Assembly: GCA_017654735.1 (NCBI GenBank)
Contig: JADPYG010000001.1
Coordinates: 186,001 to 250,000 of the forward strand
DNA: 64,000 nucleotides
Reading direction: 5' to 3'
Source of the DNA: Vishniacozyma victoriae
Lineage: Eukaryota > Basidiomycota > Tremellomycetes > Tremellales > Bulleribasidiaceae
In this document: positions 24,112 through 35,452 of the stretch, piece after piece
Numbering within the stretch: the first letter of the stretch is position 1
How the letters are laid out: each line of letters starts with the position of its first letter
Made by a program: the position numbers and the translations under genes
The notes under the pieces: model-generated
What the model was told of the DNA's origin: nothing
The model's input: only the letters and a program-made list of their open reading frames with translations
The model's database searches: none

Positions 24112-25618
24112 ATGTCCTTTGTACGCACTGGTTCACTACGCTGTGTATGTCCAGCTATCTCGCCCATACGAAGAGGACCAGCACGATATATCCACTTGAT
24201 CCGGGATTTACCGACTCCATCTCTTGAACGATTATTAAAGTCCGTCCTTTATCTCCTTGTGCGATAGAGCTGATGATAGACGACCTAGACTTGTTCCTTG
24301 TGAACCGATAGAAGCTGAATCTAGTGAGAGGTATTCTCCCACGTTAGTAATGCCCTGATTCAGGAGGGAAGAGAGCTGATAAGTAGGCAACAACTCTCGA
24401 AATGGACGAAACCGCCTGAAACGCTATTACTAGTTCAGAAACCTAATGATGCGCCTACATCAGCCGCTATGGGATTACTCCTCAAGTAAGCTTCATCTAT
24501 CGTGACCTTAATGCAAGCTGATAGTAGGCACCTAAAGCAATATCATCCCCACCTTCGGCTGATTATCGAACCGCACACGGCTAAAGATCACCCAGAACTC
24601 ACTTCTGAATGTATACTCTGTTCGCCTGGAGATGAGGGTTTACTAGCACTTCATTCAAATATGGTAATAACCCTAGGAGGGGACGGGACGATATTACATA
24701 CATCACATTTATTCGGGGAAGGGGAATGTCCGCCAGTACTGAGTTTCTCAATGGGTAGTCTAGGGTTCTTGTTACCGTTCCGTAAGTCCGTCCATCATAT
24801 GAAATGCTGATTTCAGATATCGATAGTATGGGCAAAACACTCGAGACTACGCTTGATGGACCTGTGTCGCTTTTGAATAGGATGAGATTGGCCTGTATGC
24901 CTATAACTAGGGAGGGAACTGCTTTGGAATGCGCAAAGCCCGGTACGTCATTTACCTATAATCTGCGTGCGAGTCTGATAAACAGTTGGGGATGCAGGAT
25001 GGCAAGTGATGAATGAAGTCACACTACATCGAGGTCGTCATCCACATTTAACGGTAGTCGATGCTTATTTCGATAATCAGCATCTCACAGAAGCGGTCGT
25101 ACGTCCCCTTCCACCCATCTGACACGAGCTGATGGATAGGCGGACGGTCTACTACTATCAACACCAACTGGATCAACAGCCTACTCTCTCTCAGCCGGCG
25201 GACCGATCTCTCACCCTGAGACGGACGCATTCCTCCTCACCCCCATCGCACCTCGTTCACTAAGTTTCAGAACGGTTATTCTACCAGGAAGAGGGACTGT
25301 ACAGCTCAAAGTGAGTCTCTGAACGAGTGCTGTAGGCTGAGAGCTGATTGCAGATATCTGATATCGCAAGAGCACCAGCGGAACTCAGTGTGGACGGTCG
25401 AGAAGTCTGTTCTCTAAGTTCAGGGGAATCTGTCATTATAAAGAAATCACCATTCCCAATTCCATGTGTAGTTCGCGGAGAGGGAGGAGGGGGATGGGCG
25501 AGGGATATCAAGTAAGCCCTCGCAGTGATATGAGAATCGCAAGCTGACATACAGCTCGCTACTACAATTCAATACGAGCTTCAAGAACTCGGCTCATCTT
25601 GCACATACAATGTCATAG
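24112..25618 (+). CDS. NAD(H) kinase, probably mitochondrial (POS5-like)
   Basis: Nine exons (24112-24239, 24280-24330, 24387-24485, 24528-24781, 24817-24942, 24998-25098, 25140-25310, 25354-25511, 25555-25618) give 383 residues. The catalytic GGDGT motif is in [17 protein letters not shown]; the second conserved block is [15 protein letters not shown]. The N-terminus is rich in Arg and hydroxylated residues and lacks acids for about 30 residues ([10 protein letters not shown]...IRRGPARY), as expected of a mitochondrial targeting peptide. It phosphorylates NAD(H) to NADP(H). The POS5-like subtype is inferred from size and leader. It converges on POP5 with 57 bp between stops. Confidence 0.87.
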
Positions 25619-25675
25619 AATACATGCAGGTCGTTGTCGTCATTATATATCGTCGTATGCTATTTCGCTGTGTCG

Positions 25676-26380
25676 CTAGTCCTCTAATGTCCCTAAGACG
25701 CTCCTCTCCGTCTCTGCCCTCTTCTCCAACTCCCCCTTGTCCCTCGCTGTGGACATGTCGAGACCTATCATCAGTCTCTCTACCGTGTACACATCCGGCG
25801 ATACTTACCTTCATCAAACCTCGCTAGCATCTGAGCAATCACAGCTCGATGATATACCATTATCCGCCCTTGAGCTTTCTTGACTGTCCCACTAACGCCA
25901 ACTACCCTCGGTAAGACCGCCCGACTATCGATCGTTGTCAGGAGTGTAATAGCGGCATGTAGTATCCGTATATGTGGCCTAGCAATTCGTATAAGGGTCA
26001 TGGAAGTTAATGGCGAGTGGTATATAACTATCATCAGCCCTCATCTCAATGCCATGTAGGGTAGAGGAATTACTTCTGAAACTAGACGATATACGTCCCC
26101 AGCCTTCATCACCAAATACATCTTGAACCATCCCCCTTACAGCCTTATATATCCCTTTACCCCCCTCCTCGCCATCTTTCAGATTCTTCAAATCCGGTAT
26201 AGGGGGTAATAGGAACGGAATGATAGGTATACGGGTCAATTCATCCTCCTCATCCTCATCTTCTGAATCTTCCTCTTCTTCTTGTATTTCGATGGGTGGA
26301 CGGTCGAACGCGAGTTGCGGAGTAGAAGTGGACGGTTGTAAGAATTCTACTATTAGGTACCTATTCTTGAATCTAACCAT
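25676..26380 (-). CDS. POP5: RNase P/MRP subunit Pop5
   Basis: Exons 26380-26074, 26027-25809 and 25764-25676 give 204 residues. The diagnostic start MVRFKNRYLIVEF is followed by an acidic insert (EIQEEEEDSEDEDEEDEL), then PLTSMTLIRIARPHIRILHA and SGTVKKAQGRIMVYHRA, the conserved RNA-binding core of Pop5. The protein acts in tRNA and rRNA 5' processing in the nucleus. The acidic insert makes it somewhat longer than yeast Pop5. Start and all junctions are in phase. Confidence 0.85.
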
Positions 26381-26736
26381 TGTTGTCTATGTCTTTATCT
26401 ATGTCAACACCCGTACTAACAGTGTACAGATAGAATCAGAAATATCTTGCACGCGAAAAACACGTGCTCGGTCTTCCGGCTAATTTCGGCGGCCGGCGGG
26501 GTTGTAGATACCGTATGGCCCCCTTCGGTCCCTATTGTTGTACATGTCCCGGGAATGTGAGGGGTATCGACCTTGCGGTCCTCGTTTCAGGCCGGAAGGC
26601 CGTGCTCTACCCAAAGGTATAAAAGATGTACCAGGTTGACCACTCTCACCATGTTTCATTCATTACAAAGTATTCCTCAATATATCCTAACAAAATACGG
26701 TTCCTACGCTACATAACCGCCTTATTCCCCTTCACA
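26381..26736. other. Divergent promoter of POP5 and the flavoprotein gene
   Basis: The region is GC-rich around 26480-26505 (CGGCCGGCGGGG) and contains a GGCCGGAAGGCC partial palindrome near 26590-26601. A TATA box lies at 26618-26625. Confidence 0.5.
26618..26625 (+). promoter_or_regulatory. TATA box
   Basis: TATAAAAG, 112 bp before the ATG at 26737. The ATG at 26626 directly abuts this element, which is why I place the start at 26737. Confidence 0.6.
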
Positions 26737-27873
26737 ATGTCGACTACTCAAACAGATCTCTTGATAATAGGAGGCGGTCCAGCAGGCTTGTCGGCCGCTA
26801 CATTCTTCGCCAGAGTCAATAGGCCATTTATGGTATACGATTCCCAACTCTACCGTAATTCCCAATCACCGGAATCACACACTATCATGGGCTACGAAGG
26901 GATCTCGCCAGCTGAGTATCGATCAAAGATTCAGATGGAGCTTTGCTCTTTATATGGGAAAGGAGGGCTTGATAATGGGGTATTCAAGAATGGGAAGATT
27001 GTCAGTCTCGAGAAAGTGGATGGCGGGTTTGAAGCGGTCGATGAGGATGGAGATAAAGTTAAGGCTAGGAAAGTGGTATTAGCTACTGGAATCAAAGATA
27101 TCCTAGCTCCTATTCCCGGTATGTGTCAGACCCCGTACTCTGTCGTAATGAAACTGATTAGCAGGACTACAAAAAGCATGGGGTAAACGAGCTATCCACT
27201 GCATCTTTTGCCACGGTACCGAAACTCACTCTCAACCTTTCGCATACCTCTTTACACCCAACAACCCTTTCAATGCGCATATGGCACCTTCACTCCTCAA
27301 ATTGTGGTATACATTGAACCATAGCGAGAGATATATCCTCACTCATGGGGCTGACGTTGATACCCCAGAAGGTTTGGAGGCGAGTGGTTTAGGGGGTGTT
27401 ATCCATATCCTTAGGGCCAAGGGGTATGTCCACTCCTTATCGGAGCTGATATTAGATTCAAATTCATCACCTCCGCTATCGATCAAGTGACTTCCACCCC
27501 GGATCATTTGGAAATCACATTCAAAGACCACCCACCCCTCTCAATCCCGCACATCCTAGTCCTCCCCTCACAAATGACGCCCTCCGAACACGCTCAACCC
27601 CTCCTATCTCCTTCATTCTTAAAGGGGGGGCTGAGTGCTCCGTTCAACTCGATCCCCGGTCCCGAAGATGGAGGTGGCATGCCAATGCCTAGGATGGGTG
27701 ATTCACCCAAGACTCGTGTAGAGGGGTTATTTTGGGCTGGGAATAGTGGGAGTCCTATGGCTAATATCGCGCTTAGTGGAGCACAGGGGATGAATGCTGC
27801 TATTGTTGCTGCGGGAGAATTGGGCGAGGAGGATTACCAAGTTATGAGGAGGGATGCGGAAGCTTCTTCCTAG
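26737..27873 (+). CDS. Thioredoxin-reductase-like FAD disulfide oxidoreductase
   Basis: Exons 26737-27118, 27165-27423 and 27456-27873 give 352 residues. The FAD-binding fold starts LLIIGGGPAGLSAATFFARV; a second GxG-type region and the VVLATGIKD motif follow. The redox pair is a CxxC in AIHCIFCHGTE. Near the C-terminus, EGLFWAGNSGSPMANIALSGA is the FAD-contacting GD-like block with Asp replaced by Asn. This places it with low-molecular-weight thioredoxin reductase-like enzymes such as GliT/HlmI-type dithiol oxidases. No non-ribosomal peptide or other cluster gene is adjacent, so a secondary-metabolite role is not supported here. Confidence 0.8.
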
Positions 27874-27991
27874 ATCGCTCTGTGCCAAACGTCGATTACG
27901 AGACACGTCGGAGTGTACTAGCACGGGAGTATGCATGTGATGACAAGCTAAATGTCCAAGATACTCTTATATATCATCCGTGGCATTGGGC

Positions 27992-29691
27992 CTAGTATCC
28001 AACAGCAGCCCTCATCCTCATAGTACTAGCCTTAGGCTTCTTGATACTATCATCAAGCAACTCTCCCTCTTTCCTCAATTCCGCTCCTTTTCCAGCCTCA
28101 ACCTCACCCTTCATCTCTTCAACTGTCCGCAGGAATACCTGAACGGCCTCAGGGGAGATTTGATGGTGAACTACTACTCTACCACCCATGAATGAAATTG
28201 GGATTGGGAGGTCTTGCATCCGAGCGAGGATCGCTTCGGTGGTAAGGCCAATTGGGAGTGGGTCGAAGAAGACCTACTCATTAGCGACTTTGTGTTTGCG
28301 ATGAGGAGAAACTCACCATGTTAGTCTCGGTGGGACAGATGAGAGTACATCCCAAACCGACTAGACCATCTGCCAATTTCCTAGCTAATTTATGGGTATA
28401 AGCGAGCCGGGGGAAATGGTTGGTTAAACCGTAATCGGCAGCAGCGGCATTCGCGCCAGATTGCCTAACACCACCACCGAAAGCTTTTCGGAACCACCTA
28501 GTCTTCTCGATGAATGGTTTAGGGCCGACAATCATTCTACTCATCAGCTTCATTCCAAATCGTAGTGGGTGACTTACGATCCGATGGGTGCTCCGATTCC
28601 CTTTGACAAACAGAGACTGGCTGTATCGAAAGGTTCCAGTAATTCCGTCAATCTACAATGAGCTCTCTTCCTCTTTCACTCCCTCTTCATATTGAAGAGA
28701 AAGAGATGTAAAGACTCACACAACCCTCAGAGACTCTTCATCCCTCGAATCAAGTCCCCTCTTTTCAATCTCAGCCGCAGCAACCTCCCAAATCCTAGCA
28801 CCATCAAGGTGCATGGCAATTCCCTCTGCCCTAGCATATTCACTAATCCTCACAATCTCCTCCTGGGGGAAAATGGTACCAGCAAGCGTGTTTTCGAGAC
28901 AGATAAGTTTGGTTGGGCGGTAATGAATGTTTTCACCTAGTTGGAGGTGGGGGATGATATCCTCTAGAGTCAGGTGATGGCCGTTTGAAGGGACTATTTG
29001 GTCGGTTGTAGCTTGGGAGAACATTGCTATTCCACCGGCTACATATCAGCTTGTCACCAAACACGAGAAGGAAGACGGACCCTCCATCTTATGGACATGG
29101 GCTCTGTAATCAACAATGACTGAGTGAGGGGGTTGGTGCATGTGTGTTCGAATAGCAAGTTCTACCTGTCAGCCCGACTTTCCAACGTCTTGAACCGATC
29201 AGAAATGGGGAACTCACGGTTGGTCATAGTTCCACTCTGACCAAAAGCCCCAGCTTCCTTTCCAGTCAACTTCGCAACCCTCTCCTCGAGACTGATGGTA
29301 GTCTGACATTCTCGGTACACATCATCACCCCTAGTAGCTCGCATACCAGCTTGCAATTGGGCATCAGACGGGATAGTCTTGGTATCACCTATTCATCAGC
29401 TCCGAAGTCTCATTCTGACATAAACAAAGAGGGCCTACTTGAGAAATCGTATGAAACGCGCTTCAAGTAATCGACATTCGCCTGTCCACCAACCTCGGCA
29501 GAGACGTCTTTAGCAGCTACCCATTCGAACTCCTTTAATCCATTCATAACCTCCTTGGCACCATGCCCAGTTCCGGGTGTTTGAACTTGAGTAGCGATTG
29601 GCATTCTGTTGATAGAAGTTGATCGAAATGTTCTAGTCGAGGTTGAAATAGTGCTGAGTAATCGATTACTATATTGCAAGATAGGGCGCAT
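27992..29691 (-). CDS. GLY1: Low-specificity L-threonine aldolase
   Basis: A minus-strand gene of about eight exons starting MRPILQYSNRLLSTIS and ending RMRAAVGY. Motifs: YDFSSDTKTIPSDAQLQAGM near the N-terminus, GAFGQSGTMTN, ICLENTLAGTIFPQEE, AMHLDGARIWEVAAAE, and the PLP-lysine block SLCLSKGIGAPIGSVIVG. These are the standard landmarks of fold-type I threonine aldolases (cleaving threonine/allo-threonine to glycine and acetaldehyde). The first 30 residues are Ser/Thr/Arg-rich, with a second Met at NRMPIATQ: mitochondrial and cytosolic forms from alternative starts are possible. Inference only. Confidence 0.88.
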
Positions 29692-30265
29692 ATGTATGTG
29701 ATATCCAACCTAATATAATGAGGTCGATGAGGGGTGCTAGTTGAGTAGCGTTATGGCCAATTTAAGATTGATAAGTGGTACAAGTAGTACGATGTAGTAA
29801 TATGGCCAATTGAACGGATACGCCGATAACGATGGCCAATTTTGTCTTTTGACGACACTTTTGGACTTTTCGACTCTGATCCGAGATTTCTAGGCACCGG
29901 AACTCGGCTTCTAGTTTCTAGAGAACACTTGCTGATGAAAGTTACTGAGTCCTATGACGCGACTATCGTGGTTCTGGTGTGGGCACAGAGTACTACGGGT
30001 GCTACGGCTTGATGCTTAGGGCATCGTAAGCCAGTTGTAACACTATCAGCTCCTGCATGTGCCGATCAGCTCAATGAGGAACAGAAGTCATGGTGCAGTT
30101 CAGTTACGTCATTCTGAGATGTGGAGATTGAAAGCACTGCACTTCATATCACTTTTCCTATACACAATGTCCATTTACGGAGTCATTCGATTTCTTCTTC
30201 TAACAATCCCAATCCCAATCCCAAAATTTCAACAGGCACATCTGTACCCCAACGATTTCCGAAAC
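29692..30265. other. Intergenic, 574 bp, upstream of GLY1
   Basis: Contains three spaced ATGGCCAATT words (listed separately). Otherwise no gene recognised. The neighbour on the other side ends at 30266, so the regulatory content most likely belongs to the threonine aldolase. Confidence 0.5.
29753..29841. promoter_or_regulatory. Three direct ATGGCCAATT elements
   Basis: Identical 10-mers at 29753-29762, 29802-29811 and 29832-29841, all on the plus strand, 62-150 bp upstream of the threonine aldolase ATG. The core contains CCAAT in plus orientation. A CCAAT-binding or other activator site is plausible. Confidence 0.55.
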
Positions 30266-31754
30266 TTAAGCAGCTTTAGAAGAAACCAAATCCTCCAACC
30301 TCTGTTCCAACCCTTTCCCCAATCCTTCCCTTGACCATTCACCTCCAACCCCTCCATCTCCATCTACCTGCGGGATGCTGGACGTACTATCTCCCGTAGC
30401 CGATGTTAAGGGGTTGATGGGAGGTGGGACTGGTGACCTGGAGATATTTGGACTGACTGTCCCAGGGAGATGATCGGGCGAGAGTTGACCTGATGTGATT
30501 TCTCCCAAGTGGGTCACTGTGGTTGGGACCGAGAGGAGGAGATCATTGTATGAGATGAACGAGATTCGCCTCTTGTCCTTGGAGGGGGTCAAGTGGGATG
30601 GGACTGCTGATGGGTGGGCTTGTCCTGGTACGGGTGTAGGTGGGACAGAAGACTGAGTATCAGCTGTGCTCTGCATTAGGGATTGTGATAGCTTACCTCT
30701 TCTGCTGAGGTGACTGCGGTAGCTGCTCCAGCTGGGGCGACCTCTGCAATAGCAGCAGTGGAAGGTACCGCTGAAACCTTGTCCTCCTCCTTCCTTCCCC
30801 TTTCCTTGTCCTTGTCGTCGCCAAACATCCATGCACCAGGTAACTGTGGACCAGTGCTCATCCTCCCAGGCATAGAAGGTCGAGGAACATTCCCAGTCTC
30901 AATAAAGCTCGAACTAGGTGATTTGTCAAGTGGACTAATGGTTCCTCCCACGGGGTTCCCGGTAGAGATCTGGCCAAGGATAGGTGGGGATCGAGTGGGC
31001 GATACGGGCGACCTACTTGACGCAGTTCCGATTGGGATAGACATGGGGCTTGGGCTTCTTGATAGTGCTCCTCCGGAGGTCGTTGATGGTTTCCTCCCTG
31101 CTATCTGATTAGACAATTGTCGAGCCATCCCCATTGCTGAGCCAGTTGGAGCTGGTGATTCAATTTCTAATCCTTCCAATCCCCTACTTGTTCCCGCTGA
31201 TAGTGCTTCTACCGCATCGTCCAAGACCGCGGGAACCGTATGATCAAGAGTACTCCCATGCGAAAGGTGTGATTTCTTGTGACTCAATGTCTGAGATTGA
31301 GATGAATTGGGGTTCAACGATAACGAAGCGACAGGAGGGAGTTCAATATCCCTTTCGAATATAGCCGAAGTACTTGAATTCATTGATAGAGCAGGCGAGA
31401 CCGGCCTAGAGTGATGGCCGGTAATGGGTACTCCAGTAGATCCAGCTCGGAGACTTCGGGGAGTAGGAGCGAATAATGGTGGACTGGATGCTTTAGGTGA
31501 AGTGATATTCCCAGTGGCATCTGATGAAGGAGCTCGGTGGGTGGTGGGTCGAACGGGTGAAGAACCCCTGGAAGGTTGTGGGGAATGCAGTTTATGAGGT
31601 GTACTGGCTCCCCTTCCCCTATGCGCAGGGGAAGGTTCACGGGGATCAGCACGAGGAGGGGGAGGGGGCAAATCGACCGCGGCTGAGCGTTAGTTGTGTG
31701 CTATGGCTCCGAAGGGAACTCACCAAGTTGTGCTCCTGGAGGTACTAGCGTCAT
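30266..31754 (-). CDS. Ser/Pro-rich protein with an ISFISYNDLL motif, function unknown
   Basis: Three exons. The first is very short (start at 31754, TLVPPGAQL). Then comes a long exon of Ser/Pro-rich sequence with many SP phosphorylation-type sites. The third exon begins SSVPPTPVPG and contains the only ordered-looking part, KDKRRISFISYNDLLLSVPT, before a Gly-rich tail ending LEDLVSSKAA. The protein is almost certainly disordered. The short hydrophobic YNDLLLSVP segment may be a docking motif. No catalytic domain seen; I do not recognise a named family. Confidence 0.72.
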
Positions 31755-32229
31755 GACGAATGTATGTAATTAGGGTTGAAGATCTGATAAGCTAGTCGTC
31801 CGAGTGACGAGTCGTGTGGGGGAAGAAGCCAATAATGCAATAATGTGCCTTGACCTGTCTATCACGAGACCTATCGGTAGGGTCGAATAGCGCGAGTGCG
31901 TAGGGTGTTGAGTGAAAGGTAGTCTGTCGTCGACTGGATGGGTTGGAATACAGGCTCTGTGCTCCCCTGTGTTCTATCCGGTTGATGGACGAAGCGCAAT
32001 GTATGAGAGTATGTATAGAAGGAGTATGACGAATGACGGTGGCTATAGTTAGCAAGGAGAGATAGGACAGAAGCGGCGGGTAGAATGGAGAGTCGTAAGC
32101 CGGCTTAAAGGGGGGTAGTGTATATACATCTCTTCACGTGGCTAAACCAGTGTAGATCAATCAGTAAAAGTTGGATCAACTGTAGTACTAGTGCACTATA
32201 TATCAACGATAAATACAGATATACATACA
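31755..32229. other. Divergent intergenic region, 475 bp
   Basis: This should contain promoters for the Ser/Pro-rich gene and for S17. No exon, repeat or RNA recognised. Confidence 0.4.
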
Positions 32230-32661
32230 ATGCCAGATATCAGAACAGGAGTAGTCACAAGCGTGGGGAAGATGGCAAAGACAATAACAGTCACGACAAG
32301 GACGATGAACCCTGTGCCCAAGTTACTAGTCGTAAGTCCACCTATCCATTCTCGATATGAGCTAATATCAGTCTGTCCCACATACAAATAAATACCTAGT
32401 CCACGATGAACTAGATCGTACATCCCTTTTCCTCAATATGATAATTAAGCTGACATAACAGAAGCAAAAGAAGGCGATAAAGTAACAATCATCCATTCGA
32501 AACCATTCTCAAGACGTAAACATTATCAACTCCATTCGATCCAGAGACGTATAGCGGATTCAGATGGGAAAATGACTGTACTGGAGAAGATTGAGGTTGA
32601 ACCTATACGGAAGGGCGTCATGGAGGAATTGGCGGATTTGAAGCAGGGTGCTACTGCATAG
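32230..32661 (+). CDS. MRPS17: Mitochondrial ribosomal protein S17 (uS17m)
   Basis: Exons 32230-32331, 32372-32417 and 32462-32661 give 115 residues. MPDIRTGVVTSVGKMAKTIT is the S17 opening, and KYLVHDELDQAKEGDKVTII is the conserved RNA-binding beta-barrel block. The C-terminal extension (QRRIADSDGKMTVLEKIEV) is usual for fungal mitochondrial forms. The internal exon of only 46 nt was needed to recover the HDE motif. A component of the mitochondrial small ribosomal subunit. Confidence 0.83.
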
Positions 32662-32763
32662 GAGGGTGTACATTATTGGATCTCAGGGCATGTATCATTA
32701 ACGCATTTCTACTATGCTACAACACCGCGACTTTTCTACCCAGTCACCATTCGACCAGATGAC

Positions 32764-34213
32764 TCAACCTAGACCTTCGCCTCCTGGCCTCAATGTCTGA
32801 GCGAGAGACCCGATCGAAGGCCTCTCGTCACCAATAGGTAATCCCGCCGATTGTCTGATCGTTTGCTCATCCTCCATGGGCGGAGGTACAACATCCAGCA
32901 ATCTCGTCCCATCCTATCATCAGCCCATTCTTGTTTATTGAACAATTGTCAGATGAACTCGATACTCACAGTCTCGATAACGGTCCATCTTCCAGCGGGC
33001 TACCATTAGCTAAAACAGATACAAGAACATACCGATACCCGACTTTTCAAAACTTCCACCACAGCCCTCAATCCTGGGGCAGTCCTAATTCTCTCCCTTT
33101 CTCCCTCATCTACCATCCCGAACAGTTTCCCAGTTTCTTGGATGAGGAGGGAAATGTCGGATGTGAACGTGAATGAGGATCCTAGGGCTGGTTTGATTGA
33201 TGTAGCGGAAAATCGAGAGAGGGGGTTGGTAGGTACACTTGTCGCGTGGGCGTTTATTACCTACCATCAGCCCTTTTTCCACACTGATCATTTGAAGGGA
33301 ACGAGAACGCACAAAAGTAGTAAGCCCATGAGTATAGGTCAATTCAGCAATATCTTCCATTACCCCCATCATTGCCGCTTGTCCTACCATCAGCGCTACT
33401 CCTCACCAACACTGAAGATAGTAGACAAACCAGCAGAATTCGTATTAATCAATTGATCTTTGAACAGCGCAGTAACTTGATCCAAAACAATCATCATTAT
33501 CCCTCCTCCATCCTCGGTCTCGAGTGTAGTTCGGATCGTATCCAGACATTGGTACAAATCTGGATCAAGGCGAAAACAGGGCGTGACGACCAATCTCGAT
33601 AGTACCGATGTTGCGTCCTATCGTCAGCTTAATATCCCAATGGACCTTACATGAATGCCCATAGATTCTAATACTGATTTAGCTCGATCAGGTGGGAAAG
33701 AACCCTCCGTATCGAGCCAATGACATATACTCTCCGGATTCCTATTGAGCATTCTAAGAGCAGCATGTAATGCTAATAACTATTCTCAGCCACCCTCCAG
33801 GGCCATGGACTTACAGACTTTCCCACTCTCCTAGGTCCTGATAATTCCACAATCCCCACTCCATCCCATTCACCAATAATACCATCCAGACCTTCCAACT
33901 CCCATCCAACTTTCTCCTTTCCCTTCCCTTTTCCCTTCCCTACCTCATACGCTGTGAACCCATCGCTGATTGATGGTGCCGTGAGGTCTACACATGCTTC
34001 TATCAGATCCTCCAGGTCATCTTTCGGAATGGTGGGTAGCAGGGCAAGGAGAGTAGGTAAGGGGGTATATATTAGGTTCTCTGTTGTTTTGACTCCTGCT
34101 GACTCTGGGAATTAGCCCCTGTGCTGGAATTAGTCGATGAATCAAATACCTAGTGCTGGAAGATACTGTTGTTGATATGATGGCAGTAAATGTGCTATTC
34201 TCTTCAGCAACAT
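32764..34213 (-). CDS. RAD51 paralog, RAD51D-like
   Basis: A gene of about eight exons starting MLLKRIAHLLPSYQQ at 34213 and ending GGEGLG. The RecA core is clear: Walker A GPRRVGKS, a conserved ICHWLDTEGSFPPDRAK (the RecA-family DTEG), Walker B region IMMIVLDQVTALF, and FVINAHATS, where paralogs have the TNH/NH motif. Late in the protein an LKSR..P.GR block matches the AKSSRQPTG region of RAD51D. The Walker A has basic RR where canonical Rad51 has GS. Likely part of a Rad51-loading paralog complex. RAD51D is my best match, XRCC2-like the alternative. It diverges from MED22. Confidence 0.75.
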
Positions 34214-34479
34214 GCTTAGTATTGAGTAGAGATATAAGAGGTGAATGATGGTACAAGAACCAAGTATGCAAGGTGGTCACTCAAAGTGGAGGTCAACGGA
34301 TCAACTTTCCAAGGTGCAACCTGCTACCTCTTAACATCTCCATACCATACACACCCACACTGCACGTCCAGACTCGCTTTCTCAGACGTCACAGAATCAA
34401 GTCTATCGTCATTTCGATGCGCTGATCAGAATTTCCTCCGCCGAAACTAATCGAACAAAGAGGCGGACCGAAAGAAAAG

Positions 34480-35192
34480 ATGTCTGAATTCCATACCGAC
34501 TCCCTCCGACCCTCTTCACTCCCAACAGCTTCCCTAGGTCGTCGGCAACCTTCTACAGCAAACGCCGATAAAGATGCAGATGCAGAGCTTGATAAAGTGG
34601 CTGAAGAATGGAGTTTGAGGATTGATAAAGAGATGAAGAATTTAACGGGGGGTTTGGGGGAATTGGTTGAATTGGCAGATGTACGTCTTCTATCCTCCTT
34701 CTCTTCATAAACATCCTACGTTCGTTTACTCATTGCATATTCCTCCTCTGTCGTGAATCTTAGAGAAGGAATGGAGCTGACGTTCAGATAAGCCCAAATC
34801 CATCAACAACCCAAATAACATCCCTCCACCTCAAACTCAAGACTTCTCAATTAATCCGTTCAGCCCAATCAATAAGGGATATAGCACACGAGCTTAAATT
34901 AATGTTGCTACTCTCAGACCAAGGAAGTGACGTGAGGGAGAGGGATCGGGAAGCTGCGGACGTGGGCGCAGAGGTTGAAGAGGGAAGAAAAGGGGTTGCG
35001 GGGGTTATTTCGAGATTGATGCACCAGAGTCGGGCGGGGGACGAGGGGAAGGTTGGGAATGGGATGGATGTTGATATTCGTAATATCGAGAATGGCACAG
35101 ATGACAATCAAGGGAACAGAGGGCAGGCCGGGGAGGAGGATGAGGAAGATGAAGATGAGGATGAAGACGATGGATTCGAACAAGTCGCATAA
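34480..35192 (+). CDS. MED22: Mediator subunit Med22
   Basis: Two exons, 34480-34680 and 34788-35192, 201 residues. The helical core runs LDKVAEEWSLRIDKEMKNL, GELVELADI, then HLKLKTSQLIRSAQSIRDIA and HELKLMLLLSD, resembling Med22/Srb6 of the Mediator head. The tail is unusually acidic (EEDEEDEDEDEDDGFEQVA). Size is somewhat larger than yeast Srb6 because of this tail. Family call by pattern; moderately sure. Confidence 0.75.
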
Positions 35193-35452
35193 CTATAGCT
35201 GTGGACTGTATCACCAAAAATTGTACAACCAAGAATAAGGGGATAGAGATAGATAGCATGCATTGTACCCCGTTTCACATGTATATATATCCTACAACAC
35301 CCCGCACCGAATCATAAACAAGATGTGAATTACAGTTGCAAACCGAATTATACAATGTCCGTCCGTGGAACAAGAAACTCATTATACTCCTTCTCCCTCC
35401 TATCCTCTCATCTTCTTCTGGACGACTAATTCTTGTCGCCTGCCGCCTTGTC

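Noticed and set aside
26626..26736. Upstream ATG for the thioredoxin-reductase-like gene
   Set aside because: It abuts the TATA box at 26618-26625, so it is unlikely to be in the transcript; the ATG at 26737 fits the family start.
26737..29691. Gliotoxin-type secondary-metabolite cluster
   Set aside because: Only the GliT-like oxidoreductase is present; its neighbours are POP5 and threonine aldolase, with no NRPS, transporter or methyltransferase.
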